Of a stretch of 64,000 nt of DNA, positions 47,451-56,344 are shown one piece after another. The translations under genes and the position numbers were made by a program. A model generated the notes under the pieces. The model had not been told where the DNA came from and ran no database searches. It saw only the letters and a list, made by a program, of their open reading frames with translations. Source of the stretch: Candidatus Poribacteria bacterium (GTDB lineage: Bacteria > Poribacteria > WGA-4E > GCA-2687025); contig BPJZ01000006.1 of assembly GCA_026004875.1 (NCBI GenBank), positions 1 through 64,000 on the forward strand, in the 5' to 3' direction. Positions within the stretch are counted from its first letter, which is position 1, and each line of letters starts with the position of its first letter.

Positions 47451-50192
47451 TCAGTCGTCCTCTCCCAAACGGAGCAAAGCTGTCCAGGAGGTGGTCCGGT
47501 TCAGGTCATAACCGATCGAAAGGTCCCAGCGCAGCGGCACACCCCAGGGTTGCCAGCGAAGCCCAAATCCCATCCGCCAAAGCGGGCGCTCCAGAACGCG
47601 CCCGGCGTCCGTCTGGCGCGTCCGGAAGAACTGTTCTCCAGCGTCCCAGACGCCGGCCCATTCGGAGAAAAGCACCCCCCGGACCGAGTGAATCGAAGCT
47701 CGCACCGGCCAGGAGAGGATCAGCTCCGAAATCAGCGGCAGCCGAAGCTCCACCGAAAGCACCGCTAACCGGGTGCCGCTCTCCGTTTCAAACGGCACGC
47801 CCCGAAGCATCCGATGCCCGCCCAACCAGAACCGACGAGGGACCGGCCCGCCGCTTCCTGCGCCGACCGCTCGAACCGCTAGCGTCGTGCGCGTTCCCAA
47901 CGCCAGGTATCGACGCCACTCCCCTCGAACGCTCCAGCCCCATCCCTCCGAGGGGAGAAGGTGAGGCCCCGCCTCCAAGAGCCAACGGGAGCCGGCCAAC
48001 GGCCCGTACGCCGGCGAAACGACAACTCTATCTTGCCGGAGCTGAACCCGCCCCGCAACCGTCCACTCACGGGCGGGATCCTCCCCTTCAAACGGCACGA
48101 CAGCAAAACGGTACGGCGTGGGAATCTGCTCCGCTTGGACCTCAAGGTCGAGCCGTCGGCCGGCCCCCAGCGCGCGCCCGAGGCGAAACGTCCCGTACGG
48201 AACGGTAACGGGTTCCAACCTCAGGAAACCGGACGTGCGCTTCCGAACCGCCGTCAACGGACGATGGTAGTCCAGACGTAAGCCACCGGTTCCGGCGATG
48301 GTCCAAGGGCCCAAGGGAGCCTTCACGCTCACCGCCCCTCCTGGCGAGGAGCGCGGTCCCCAGATCAGCCGGAGCTCCGTGCTGAATCCTCGGCCCCAGC
48401 TTCGCCATTCGCCGGCCAGCTCCGTCCGTAACTCTCCGTCCTCCGGCGTCTCAAGCCGCAGCCCTCCGCCGAGGAAGTCGAGTTTCCAATCCGCCCTTTT
48501 GGTAGAGACCTCCCCTTTTGGAGCGGCCGCCATCCGCCCGTATTCTTGCTGGGGCACCGCCACCGGCTCGCGATTTGCCCGATGGAGCGAAAGGAGGAAA
48601 ACGACGTGCCGCTTTCCGGGCTGTCCGACGGTAAAGGCGAGCTCCCTTTCGTCTGGTGAAACGGCGATCGTCTCGACGCTCACCAGAAAGCCGGCTAATC
48701 GGACGACGCTGTCCTCTTCCAAAAGGTAAAGGTCGCGTGTCGTCTCCCAATCGGCGGTGAAGAGCAGCCGACCTCCGCTCAATGGGACCACCGCATAAAC
48801 CTTCGCGTCCACCTCCGAAACGGACTCAATTTGACCCGTCCAAACCCGCCAGCGCCAGAGCGTCAACGCGCCGTTCTCCTCCTGGAGGAAGAGGAGCTCG
48901 TTTGCGTCCGGACCGGCAACCAGCAGCGGTTTGGGGTTCCCGTCTTGGGTGATCGGGGTCCAGGGCTCTTGACCTCTCCGGACGTAGAGGTCGGTGCGAC
49001 CGTTCCGCCGCCCGATGACGGCAGCGATCTCCCCCCGGCGTACTGGCGACCAGGCCGCTTCGAAGGGCAGCGGCTCTCGAACGACTCTCCGAGCGGTGAT
49101 CACATCGGCAACCGTCCAGTAGGGCCGTCCGTCGCGCACTTCGATCCAGAGAATCCGGTCCGGGTTTTCGGTCCAGAAGAGGGGAGCGCCTCGCGTCTCT
49201 AAGGAGCTTCCGGCGGCGCGATCGAGGCGGGCCACCTCCTGGAGCCGAGCGCCGTTCTTTGCGCCGATCAGCCAGACCGCGTCCGCCGTGTTCGTCCGCA
49301 CCAGGCAGGCAAGCACCTCTCCGCTGGGGGACCACGCAAGGCCATATACCGCCTGAACGCCCTCCAGTTCCAGGGGCTTGGCCAGCTCCTCGGGTGGGCT
49401 CTTGCTCTCGATCAGCGGCCAGTACCGGCGTCGAATGGCCCGCCCCCATCGGCGCTGCCAGTCCTTCAAGGAGATCCCCAGCACCCGTTGGAACGATTGG
49501 GAAAAGGCGAGCGGGTCGGAGATCGTCGCTTGAAGGAGCTCGGTCAACTTGGCTTCAGAGTGCTCATCGACCAGGAACTGGATTGCGTTGGCCGCTTCTG
49601 CGCGGGCGAGGGACGGGTTGCTCGCACGCTCAAGGTCGGCCAGCTGATCCAGGGGGATCAGCCGGTTGTCCAAGCTCGCTCCTCGCAGCAGCACCTCGTC
49701 TTCGTGGGGGAGGGGGCCGGCAAAGTAGACGACAACCCCTTCTAGGAACCAGTCGGGGACGCGCTGAGAGGGCTTCCAGAGACTCGGCCAGGTCGGACGA
49801 AGAAGCTCCTCCAGCAGCCGCCGCGCCACGCTCCGCCGCACCTGGACGCGAAGCGCCTCCTCGCTCCCCAGAGGGGCTGACAGTTGAGGCGTCGCTCGGA
49901 ACCAGGCCGCCCAAGGCCAGCGGGGCCAAGAGGCCGAAACGTCCCCTGACTCCGGAAGAAAGACCCACTCCAGACGGCCACTCCAGGAGACCCCAAACCG
50001 CTCCTGAAACTCGACAACCGCCTCATCCGCCCAGCGAACGACCTGCTCTGCTCGCTCCCGGTAGGCTTCAGAGGCGATCAACCGCACCGATCGGCCCTCA
50101 ACGGCCAGCCACTCCCCCCAGGCCGGCAACAACAGGCCGCCAAAGCATCCGATCGTTCCTATCCACACCAGCAGAGGACTTCGATAACTCAT
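47451..50192 (-). CDS. Peptidase-MA-like / TolB-propeller / BamA-like barrel protein
   Basis: A 913 aa exported protein. After the signal peptide (GTIGCFGGLLLPAWG), residues about 30-270 resemble gluzincin peptidase MA-like domains, with VPDWFLEGVVVYFAG matching the downstream Glu motif. The usual HExxH place reads ARRLLEELL, so the metal site appears lost. A TolB-like propeller follows (YGLAWSPSGEVLACLV, VSPDERELAFTV). The last 300 or so residues form strands with GHRMLRGVPFETESG, like the C-terminal barrel of surface-antigen/BamA proteins. The start overlaps the upstream lipoprotein stop. Confidence 0.75.
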   Translation of the reverse strand: MSYRSPLLVWIGTIGCFGGLLLPAWGEWLAVEGRSVRLIASEAYRERAEQVVRWADEAVVEFQERFGVSWSGRLEWVFLPESGDVSASWPRWPWAAWFRATPQLSAPLGSEEALRVQVRRSVARRLLEELLRPTWPSLWKPSQRVPDWFLEGVVVYFAGPLPHEDEVLLRGASLDNRLIPLDQLADLERASNPSLARAEAANAIQFLVDEHSEAKLTELLQATISDPLAFSQSFQRVLGISLKDWQRRWGRAIRRRYWPLIESKSPPEELAKPLELEGVQAVYGLAWSPSGEVLACLVRTNTADAVWLIGAKNGARLQEVARLDRAAGSSLETRGAPLFWTENPDRILWIEVRDGRPYWTVADVITARRVVREPLPFEAAWSPVRRGEIAAVIGRRNGRTDLYVRRGQEPWTPITQDGNPKPLLVAGPDANELLFLQEENGALTLWRWRVWTGQIESVSEVDAKVYAVVPLSGGRLLFTADWETTRDLYLLEEDSVVRLAGFLVSVETIAVSPDERELAFTVGQPGKRHVVFLLSLHRANREPVAVPQQEYGRMAAAPKGEVSTKRADWKLDFLGGGLRLETPEDGELRTELAGEWRSWGRGFSTELRLIWGPRSSPGGAVSVKAPLGPWTIAGTGGLRLDYHRPLTAVRKRTSGFLRLEPVTVPYGTFRLGRALGAGRRLDLEVQAEQIPTPYRFAVVPFEGEDPAREWTVAGRVQLRQDRVVVSPAYGPLAGSRWLLEAGPHLLPSEGWGWSVRGEWRRYLALGTRTTLAVRAVGAGSGGPVPRRFWLGGHRMLRGVPFETESGTRLAVLSVELRLPLISELILSWPVRASIHSVRGVLFSEWAGVWDAGEQFFRTRQTDAGRVLERPLWRMGFGLRWQPWGVPLRWDLSIGYDLNRTTSWTALLRLGEDD

Positions 50193-50893
50193 CGTGCTAA
50201 AAACCGCTGTTCGTACTCGTAGTGAGGGGTCAGTCTCCGGACGAAGGTCCGGATCGGTTGCTGGGCTAGTTCGTAGAGCACTTCTTCAGTCCCGGTCACT
50301 TCGGTCCAGACGGCTCCCAGCGCGCTTTGAGGCTCGTCGTACCGGTTGGTGAGCGTGTCCCGGTAGAGCACCTCTCCGGTCTTCGCGTCGTAGACGATCA
50401 GCTCCAGAGACAAGTAATACGAGCGATAAAAGACGGTCTCCACCTCGCGGACGTAACGTTGAAGCTCATAGGAGTAGCGGTCTACGTAGCGTTGCTGGGG
50501 CTGAAGGAGCGTGTAGTAGTGAACGATCCCCGCGATCAGAGCGGAGGCCTCAAGGAGCGATCCCCAGCTTTGGATCGCCTCACGGCTCTCGAGCTCTTTC
50601 AAGCCGATCGTCTCGTCCCGGAGTCGGCTCCTCGTGACCCCTTCGCCCAGAACGATGAACCCCTCCATCCGTTCTAAGCGAAGGCGAAGCATTTGGGTTA
50701 GCGCGTGCCGAACTTCAGGATCGAGCTCCTCTTCGGCCGAGACGAAGGGGAGCACCGCCAGGCGTGGGTAGCGGTTGGGGTCCAAAGCGCCAGGAACGGC
50801 CACCCGGATCGGCACCGCAACCGGCTCCGCGCACCCGGTCAGAAGCCATCCGACCAGGAGAACCGGCAGCAACAGAGCGGCTCGTCGCTTCAC
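50189..50893 (-). CDS. CsgG/LpoB-like lipoprotein
   Basis: A 234 aa lipoprotein with signal VLLVGWLLTGCAEP. The mature part has RLAVLPFVSAEEE, ERMEGFIVLGEGVTRSRL and ASALIAGIVHYYT. These recall the Rossmann-like fold of CsgG/LpoB-type envelope lipoproteins, but the match is by pattern only. GTG 50893 overlaps the stop of the upstream TPR gene as GTGA. It lies between the TPR lipoprotein and the barrel protein, suggesting a shared envelope role. Confidence 0.65.
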   Translation of the reverse strand: MKRRAALLLPVLLVGWLLTGCAEPVAVPIRVAVPGALDPNRYPRLAVLPFVSAEEELDPEVRHALTQMLRLRLERMEGFIVLGEGVTRSRLRDETIGLKELESREAIQSWGSLLEASALIAGIVHYYTLLQPQQRYVDRYSYELQRYVREVETVFYRSYYLSLELIVYDAKTGEVLYRDTLTNRYDEPQSALGAVWTEVTGTEEVLYELAQQPIRTFVRRLTPHYEYEQRFLAR

Positions 50894-51273
50894 TCCGACT
50901 CCTCGGCGTTCGCATCTGGAAGGGGCAGCTCTTGCACTTCGGCCTTGCGCTCCAACTGGCGCTCGCAACGGATCAGGTTCCTTCGAAACTCGCGCCGATC
51001 CGGGTCTAGGGCGACGGCCCGCCGGTAGGCCTCCAAAGCCTTCTCCAGCTGCCCTTGGGCTTCATAGGCTACGGCCAAGTTGTTCCAAAAGCGGGGGTCC
51101 TCGGGAGCCAGCTCAAGCGCTTGCTGCCAGCGCAGCGCCGCCTCCTTCCACAGCTCCAACTGGGCCGCTCGGATCGCGTAGACGTTATAGGCGTCCACGC
51201 GGGAGGCTGCTCCACAACCCCCCAGGAACGCCAGCACCGTCACTAGCAGTCCAAGCGCCTTTGAGCTCCCCAT
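50890..51273 (-). CDS. TPR-repeat lipoprotein
   Basis: A 127 aa lipoprotein (signal TVLAFLGGCGAAS) with about two tetratricopeptide repeats: AALRWQQALELAPEDPRFW and AYRRAVALDPDRREFRRN. It is likely periplasmic and protein-binding. ATG 51273 has GGAGAAGAG upstream. It is the first gene of the group TPR-CsgG-like-barrel-UPF0182. No clear promoter was identified in the 285 bp upstream. Confidence 0.75.
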   Translation of the reverse strand: MGSSKALGLLVTVLAFLGGCGAASRVDAYNVYAIRAAQLELWKEAALRWQQALELAPEDPRFWNNLAVAYEAQGQLEKALEAYRRAVALDPDRREFRRNLIRCERQLERKAEVQELPLPDANAEESE

Positions 51274-51479
51274 GGCTCTTCTCCACCCTGGCCGCACACT
51301 GGAAGTGTAACGAAGCGAGTCCTCTCTGCACAATGGCGCTCTAGGCTTGTGTGCGATTTAACATTCTTTTTATGGATCGCTGACCACTCTGAAAAAGAGC
51401 TCCGCCATACTATCAATAGACTTTTCTCGTCTCGTGACTTACCTCCCTGAAGAGAACAGTCTTAACCTCCTTATCCTGA

Positions 51480-51507
51480 GGCTGCCCGTCCCCCGGCAGC
51501 CTTTTTT
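51480..51507 (+). terminator. Orphan plus-strand Rho-independent terminator
   Basis: GGCTGCC (51480-51486) and GGCAGCC (51495-51501) with an 8 nt loop are followed by six T (51502-51507). No plus-strand gene precedes it: everything from 44082 to 57699 is on the minus strand. The intergenic stretch 51274-51558 shows no coding potential. A short plus-strand RNA ending here is possible. Confidence 0.6.
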
Positions 51508-51558
51508 GTGCTCGTCGCCGGTAGAAAGAACGGTAGCGTCCATCTTGTGGCCGGCGCC

Positions 51559-52080
51559 CTACTGGTCGTATCGGATCAACGAGTAGATCTCATAGCCTTG
51601 GAGCTTCTCGCGCCCGTGGAGGTAGTTCAGTTCGATCAGAGCGGCGATCCCGACGACCTCTCCGCCCAGCTTTTCGATTAACTTGGCCGAGGCGGCCAGC
51701 GTTCCGCCGGTGGCGATCACGTCGTCCACCAGGAGGACCCGTCTTCCCGCGCGGAGCGCGTCCTCATGGACGGCGACGGCGTCTCTGCCGTACTCCAGTT
51801 CGTACTCCACCTCGACCGTCTTGTAGGGTAGTTTTCCCCGCTTACGAATAGGGATGAGGCTCTTTCCGAGTCGGTAGGCGAGCGCTCCGCCGAAGATGAA
51901 CCCTCGCGCGTCCACCGCCGCGATCACCTCAAAGGGCCGGTCGGAGAAGTGGTCGGCGAAGGCGTCGACCACGCCCCGGAACGCCGCCGGCTCCTGAAGC
52001 AGCGGCGTAATGTCCTTGAACTGAACGCCCGGTTCGGGGAAGTCGGGAATGTTGCGGATGTACTGAGAAAAGTCCAGCAT
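51559..52080 (-). CDS. apt: Adenine phosphoribosyltransferase
   Basis: A 173 aa purine salvage enzyme that joins adenine and PRPP to AMP. It opens YIRNIPDFPEPGVQFKDITP, has AVDARGFIFGGALAYRL, and the PRPP-binding VLLVDDVIATGGTLAA. Length is normal. It follows tlyA by 19 bp on the same strand, with GGAGGC upstream. Confidence 0.95.
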   Translation of the reverse strand: MLDFSQYIRNIPDFPEPGVQFKDITPLLQEPAAFRGVVDAFADHFSDRPFEVIAAVDARGFIFGGALAYRLGKSLIPIRKRGKLPYKTVEVEYELEYGRDAVAVHEDALRAGRRVLLVDDVIATGGTLAASAKLIEKLGGEVVGIAALIELNYLHGREKLQGYEIYSLIRYDQ

Positions 52081-52099
52081 GGCAGCCTCCTTGTATGGT

Positions 52100-52921
52100 T
52101 CAGGGCTTCAGCGTCCGATGGGCCTCCTGAACGGTCTCTTCGATCTGAGAGCGCAGCGGCTCGGCAAGCGCTTTTTCCTCTGTCGCCTCCTTCCGGAAGA
52201 GGAGGAAGAACTCAAGGTTTCCTGCCGGCCCCCGGAGCGGCGAATAGGTGGCGGCCAGTGGAACCAAGCCCACCTCCAGGCCCCGCTGAGCGACCTTCAG
52301 GAGCACCTGGCGGTGCACCTCCGGACGGGTGACCACTCCACCCCGTTCGACGAACTCCCGCCCGGCCTCAAACTGAGGCTTGATCAGAGGGAAGAACAGA
52401 CCCCCCTCCGGGAGCAACCGGGCGAAGACCGGCATCACCAGAGATAGCCCAATAAAGGCCAGATCAGCAGTGGCCATCTCCGGCGGCGGATCGAACATCC
52501 CCAGCGTCACGTGGCGGATGTTGGTTCGCTCAATGGGACGAACACGGGGGTCCTGGCGCAGCTTCCAAGCTAACTGGCCGTATCCGACGTCCACGGCGTA
52601 GACCAGGCGCGCTCCGTGCTGGATCAAGCAGTCGGTGAACCCGCCGGTGGAGGCTCCTGCGTCCAACACAACCCGATCGCGCACGTCCAGCCGGAAGACC
52701 TCCAGCGCTCGTTCGAGCTTGTATCCTCCCCGGCTGACGTATCGCTCCGGTTTGCCGGTTAGCTCTACAGTCGCGTCGTCCGGCACCTGAGTGCCGGGTT
52801 TGGCGATCGTCCTCCCGTCAACTCGTACCTCTCCGGCCAGGATTCGCCGTTTGGCGCTCTCGCGGGAGTCGACCAACCCCCGCTCGACCAGGAGCAGGTC
52901 CAGCCGGCGCTTCTTTCTCAT
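52100..52921 (-). CDS. tlyA: TlyA family 2'-O-methyltransferase (rRNA)
   Basis: A 273 aa TlyA-type methyltransferase. An N-terminal S4 RNA-binding domain (RLDLLLVERGLVDSRESAKR) precedes the Rossmann core: VSRGGYKLERALE, VLDAGASTGGFTDCLI, and IKPQFEAGRE. Family members methylate ribose in 16S and 23S rRNA; some are annotated as haemolysins. The start overlaps the aldolase stop as ATGA. Confidence 0.9.
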   Translation of the reverse strand: MRKKRRLDLLLVERGLVDSRESAKRRILAGEVRVDGRTIAKPGTQVPDDATVELTGKPERYVSRGGYKLERALEVFRLDVRDRVVLDAGASTGGFTDCLIQHGARLVYAVDVGYGQLAWKLRQDPRVRPIERTNIRHVTLGMFDPPPEMATADLAFIGLSLVMPVFARLLPEGGLFFPLIKPQFEAGREFVERGGVVTRPEVHRQVLLKVAQRGLEVGLVPLAATYSPLRGPAGNLEFFLLFRKEATEEKALAEPLRSQIEETVQEAHRTLKP

Positions 52922-53667
52922 GGCTCCGGAGAGAGCTCTTCAAGCTGCTGTCGGGCGAAGGTCTGCATGAACCGCGCGTCGGAGCCGATTGCCAAGAAGC
53001 GGAACCCTTCTTGGATGCGCCGTCGGGCCTCACTGCCAGAGTAAGTGTGAATTCCCACCGGCTTTCCGGTTCGTTTTCCCGCCTCCAAGACGCGCTGAAC
53101 GGCGGCCTCGTGCTCCGGCGACCCGGGAGCGGCCCCCATGGACCAGGCCAGGTCGTTGGGGCCGATGAATCCGGCATCCACGCCGGGGACGGAGAGAATT
53201 GCCTCCGCCCGCTCCACCGCCTCGATGTGCTCGATCTGAGCGATCACCAGGAGCGACTCGTTGGCCCGCTCCCGATAGTCGCTCCCGTAAAGGGTGCACC
53301 GCGCCCCCGAGACGGAGCGGTGCCCGACCGGCGGGTACTTAGCCGCGTCCACCGCCCGTTGAGCCTCCTCGGCGCTCATGATCATCGGAACGACGATCCC
53401 CATCGCGCCGACGTCGAGGATCTGCTTGATCAACGTCGGATCGTTGTCCGCAACGCGGGCCATCGGTGTGGTCGGCGTGGTTGCGATCGCTTGAAAGCAG
53501 CAACAGACGGTCTCCAGACCGATCGGGCTATGCTCGGTGTCCACCACCAGCCAGTCGAACCCGACGTGAGCGAGAAACTCGGCGGCCAGGGGGGAGGCCA
53601 GCGTCAGCCAGCTCCCCACCGTCGGCTGGCCTTTTCGGAGCTTTTGTAAGGGGATGTTCTCGCGCAT
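52918..53667 (-). CDS. HpcH/HpaI family aldolase
   Basis: A 249 aa metal-dependent class II aldolase-fold protein. FDWLVVDTEHSPIG, AMGIVVPMIMSAEEA, IAQIEHIEAVERAEAI and FIGPNDLAWSMG carry the family's conserved acidic and Arg positions. Members cleave or form bonds to pyruvate, such as 2-keto-3-deoxy or 4-hydroxy-2-oxo acids. The substrate is unknown. It lies 28 bp after the MoaD-like gene and overlaps tlyA. Residues 54-56 are CCC (TVCCCFQ), which is uncommon. Confidence 0.88.
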   Translation of the reverse strand: MRENIPLQKLRKGQPTVGSWLTLASPLAAEFLAHVGFDWLVVDTEHSPIGLETVCCCFQAIATTPTTPMARVADNDPTLIKQILDVGAMGIVVPMIMSAEEAQRAVDAAKYPPVGHRSVSGARCTLYGSDYRERANESLLVIAQIEHIEAVERAEAILSVPGVDAGFIGPNDLAWSMGAAPGSPEHEAAVQRVLEAGKRTGKPVGIHTYSGSEARRRIQEGFRFLAIGSDARFMQTFARQQLEELSPEP

Positions 53668-53694
53668 CGTTTGCTCCTCTGGATCGCCCTCCGG

Positions 53695-53962
53695 CTAAAG
53701 GCCGCCGCTGAGGGCCGGAATGAAGTGTACTTCGTCGTCGGGCCCCGACCGGCTCCAAGAGGCCCATTAGGGCCTGCTCGCCGTTGATTGCGGCGGCCAC
53801 GCCGGGACGCAACCGATCCCCTTCGACCAGCCAGCGCTTGGTCCCCGGAAACCGGGCCTCCAGCCCTTCGACGATCTCCCGAAGGGTTCTCCCCTCGATC
53901 TGTACCGACTCGACGCCGCCGGTGTACTTCTGCATCATCGGGGGGATGAACACGATCGCCAT
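53695..53962 (-). CDS. MoaD/ThiS-like ubiquitin-fold protein (one frameshift)
   Basis: About 88 aa. The start MAIVFIPPMMQKYTGGVESV and LREIVEGLEARFPG fit the MoaD-like fold, and the end reads FIPALSGGL in the repaired frame. MoaD-type proteins carry sulfur on a C-terminal GG for molybdopterin synthesis; here one Leu follows GG, so it may need trimming or belong to another sulfur-carrier group. The frame breaks at the C4 run 53743-53746; dropping one base restores it to TAG 53695-53697. GGGAGGAG lies upstream. It is downstream of the molybdenum hydroxylase genes. Confidence 0.75.
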
Positions 53963-53993
53963 CGTCGAACTCCTCCCGTTGGTCCAGAGAGCA

Positions 53994-54021
53994 AAGGGCG
54001 ACCCAAGACGGCGTCGCCCTT
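53994..54021 (-). terminator. Hairpin between hydroxylase and MoaD-like genes
   Basis: AAGGGCGAC/GTCGCCCTT is a perfect 9 bp stem with a 10 nt loop in the 91 bp gap. The following T tract is weak, so it may end or attenuate the hydroxylase transcript. Confidence 0.4.
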
Positions 54022-54053
54022 GCTGAAGACTCCTTACCCCTTAGCTCGGTGAC

Positions 54054-56342
54054 TCAGGAGGTCAAACCGGCTTTGATCAGCTCCTCCAAGACGTACGACG
54101 GCTTCATCGGAAGCCGAGTCAGACGAATGCCTACGGCGTCGTAGATCGCGTTGGCGATCGCTCCCGCCGGCGGGACGATGGGAGTCTCCCCGACCCCCCG
54201 AACGCCCAACGGGTGGTTCGGGTTGGGCACCTCGACGAGGATCGTCTCGATCAGGGGCAGATCCAGCGCCGTCGGCATCCGGTAGTCCAGCAAGCTGGAG
54301 TTGAGCAGGTGCCCCTTCTCGTCATAGTAGTATTCCTCTGTCAGCGCCCATCCTGCACCCTGGGCAACGCCGCCTTCGATCTGTCCCTCGACGTAGGCCG
54401 GATGGATCGCCCGCCCCACGTCCTGGACGGCGGTGTAACGGAGGATGTCCACCTTGCCGGTTTCGATGTCCACCTCCACGTCCACGATGTGAGTTCCAAA
54501 GCCGGGGCCGGCGCCTCCGGCGTTGATCGTCCCTTTGCCCTCGATCGGGCCGCCGGTTCGGTTCATCTGGGCGGCGATCTCTTTGAAGGTGGTCTTCTTG
54601 CTCGGGTCGCTCTTACAGGTCAGCGTTCCGTCGTCGTGGTACTCCACCTCCGCCGGCTCCACACTCCAAAGAAGGGCCGCGCGGCGGATCACTTCCTCGC
54701 GCACCTCTTGAGCGGCTAGATAGGAGGCCCAGCCGGTCTTGTGGGTGACGCTGCTGCCTCCGGTGACGCTCGTGTAACCGATCGAGTCGGTGTCCACCAC
54801 GTGCGGATGGACGTCCTCGGCGGGGAGCCCGAGCACCTCCGCGACGATCATCGCGCAGGAGGCCCGCGTGCCGCCGATGTCGGTGGAGCCTTCGATCAGG
54901 TCCACCGTGCCGTCCTCGTTAACCTTGACGAGCACCGAGGAAGGTCCGCCGCCGTTGAACCAAAATCCAGAAGCAACGCCGCGTCCGCGCCGTTTGGTTG
55001 GATCGGGGGAGGGCTCCAGGGGTGTCTTGTAGTGATCCGACTCCATCGCCGCCCGGACCGTCTCTAGGTAGCCAACGCGCGGCAGTCGGGGTCCGTCGGC
55101 TCGACGGTCGCCTTCCTTGACGCCGTTTTTCAGCCGGAACTCCAATGGGTCCATTCCACAGAGCCGGGCCAGCTCGTCCACTACCGATTCGGCGGCAAAA
55201 GCCGCGTTCGTCCCTCCGGGGGCCCGATAGGCGCCGGTCTTGGGCTTATTGACCAGTACGTCGTAGCCGTCAATCTGGACGTTGGGCAACCGATAAGGGG
55301 CAAAGATCACCCCTGCCCCCGCGCCGACCGGCGAGCCGGGGAAGGCCCCCGCCTCGTAGATCAAAGTCGCCTGGGCGGCGGTCAGGGTACCGTCCTTCTT
55401 GCAGCCCATCTTCACCCGGATCACCGATCCGGAGGTGGGACCGGTCGCCTGAAGGACCTCCGCGCGGTTCATCCACATTTTGACCGGGCGACCGGTCTTC
55501 TTGGAGAGGAGGACGGCCAACGGCTCCAGATAGACGACCGTCTTTCCTCCAAAGCCGCCCCCGATCTCCATCGGAACGACTTTGATCTTGGAGACGGGAA
55601 TCTTGCAGAGCTGGGCCACCTGGCTTCGAACTGCAAACGCCCCCTGGGTGCTGCACCAGATGGTGACCGAACCGTCCGGACGGACGTAGGCGGTGGCGTT
55701 TTGGGGCTCGATGTAGCCCTGATGAACCATCGTCGTTCGGAACTCCCGCTCGACGACGTAATCGGCCTCGGCGAAGCCCTTCTCGACATCCCCGTGTTTG
55801 TTCTGGAAATGCTGGGCGATGTTGCTGGGCTTCCCGTCCTCCTCCCCGATCCCTCGCGTCCGGAGGTTGGGGTTCAGAAGCGGAGCGTCCGGCTTCATCG
55901 CTTCCAGCACGTCGAGGACCGGCTCCAGGACTTCGTACTCCACCTCGATCAGTTTGAGCGCCTCTTCAGCGACATGGGGGCTGACGGCGGCCACCGCAGC
56001 GACGGCGTGTCCGTGGTAGAGCACCTTGCCGGTCGCTAAGACGTTGTGGCTCTCGTCTCGGATGTTAGTGACCTGTTCTCCCAGCTCCTCCAGCCGATCG
56101 GCCACTTCGGGAAGGTCCCGGCCCGTGATCACCGCCATGACGCCCGGAAGCGCCTCGGCCTTCGAGGTATCGATCCGCTTGATCACCGCGTGGGCGTGGG
56201 GGCTCCGAAGCACCTTTCCGTAAAGCATTCCCGATAGGTGAATATCGGCCCCGTAGCGGGCGTAGCCGGTCACCTTGTCCGTTCCGTCGTGCCGGATGGG
56301 ACGCGTGCCGATTACGCGAAACTGCTTCTTTTCCTCCGCCAT
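54054..56342 (-). CDS. Molybdenum hydroxylase large subunit (XdhA/CoxL-like)
   Basis: A 762 aa molybdopterin-binding subunit of the xanthine dehydrogenase family. The N-terminal part has DKVTGYARYGADI and PHAHAVIKRIDTSKAEALPG. Mo-cofactor loops GGGFGGKTV and AYRAPGGTNAAFAAES follow, and the active-site Glu is in VRGVGETP (near 719). The AYRAPGG loop differs from the CoxL CO-dehydrogenase loop (AYRCSFR), so CO is unlikely; an aromatic heterocycle or aldehyde substrate is more likely. It is followed by MoaD-like and preceded by the FeS and FAD subunits. Confidence 0.92.
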   Translation of the reverse strand: MAEEKKQFRVIGTRPIRHDGTDKVTGYARYGADIHLSGMLYGKVLRSPHAHAVIKRIDTSKAEALPGVMAVITGRDLPEVADRLEELGEQVTNIRDESHNVLATGKVLYHGHAVAAVAAVSPHVAEEALKLIEVEYEVLEPVLDVLEAMKPDAPLLNPNLRTRGIGEEDGKPSNIAQHFQNKHGDVEKGFAEADYVVEREFRTTMVHQGYIEPQNATAYVRPDGSVTIWCSTQGAFAVRSQVAQLCKIPVSKIKVVPMEIGGGFGGKTVVYLEPLAVLLSKKTGRPVKMWMNRAEVLQATGPTSGSVIRVKMGCKKDGTLTAAQATLIYEAGAFPGSPVGAGAGVIFAPYRLPNVQIDGYDVLVNKPKTGAYRAPGGTNAAFAAESVVDELARLCGMDPLEFRLKNGVKEGDRRADGPRLPRVGYLETVRAAMESDHYKTPLEPSPDPTKRRGRGVASGFWFNGGGPSSVLVKVNEDGTVDLIEGSTDIGGTRASCAMIVAEVLGLPAEDVHPHVVDTDSIGYTSVTGGSSVTHKTGWASYLAAQEVREEVIRRAALLWSVEPAEVEYHDDGTLTCKSDPSKKTTFKEIAAQMNRTGGPIEGKGTINAGGAGPGFGTHIVDVEVDIETGKVDILRYTAVQDVGRAIHPAYVEGQIEGGVAQGAGWALTEEYYYDEKGHLLNSSLLDYRMPTALDLPLIETILVEVPNPNHPLGVRGVGETPIVPPAGAIANAIYDAVGIRLTRLPMKPSYVLEELIKAGLTS

Positions 56343-56344
56343 GG

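Noticed and set aside
49259-50200. 313 aa plus-strand frame opposite the peptidase-like barrel
   Set aside because: Rich in R, P, A and S with no fold; typical of antisense frames in GC-rich DNA. The same applies to frames at 3165-4091, 46014-46715 and 22454-23422.
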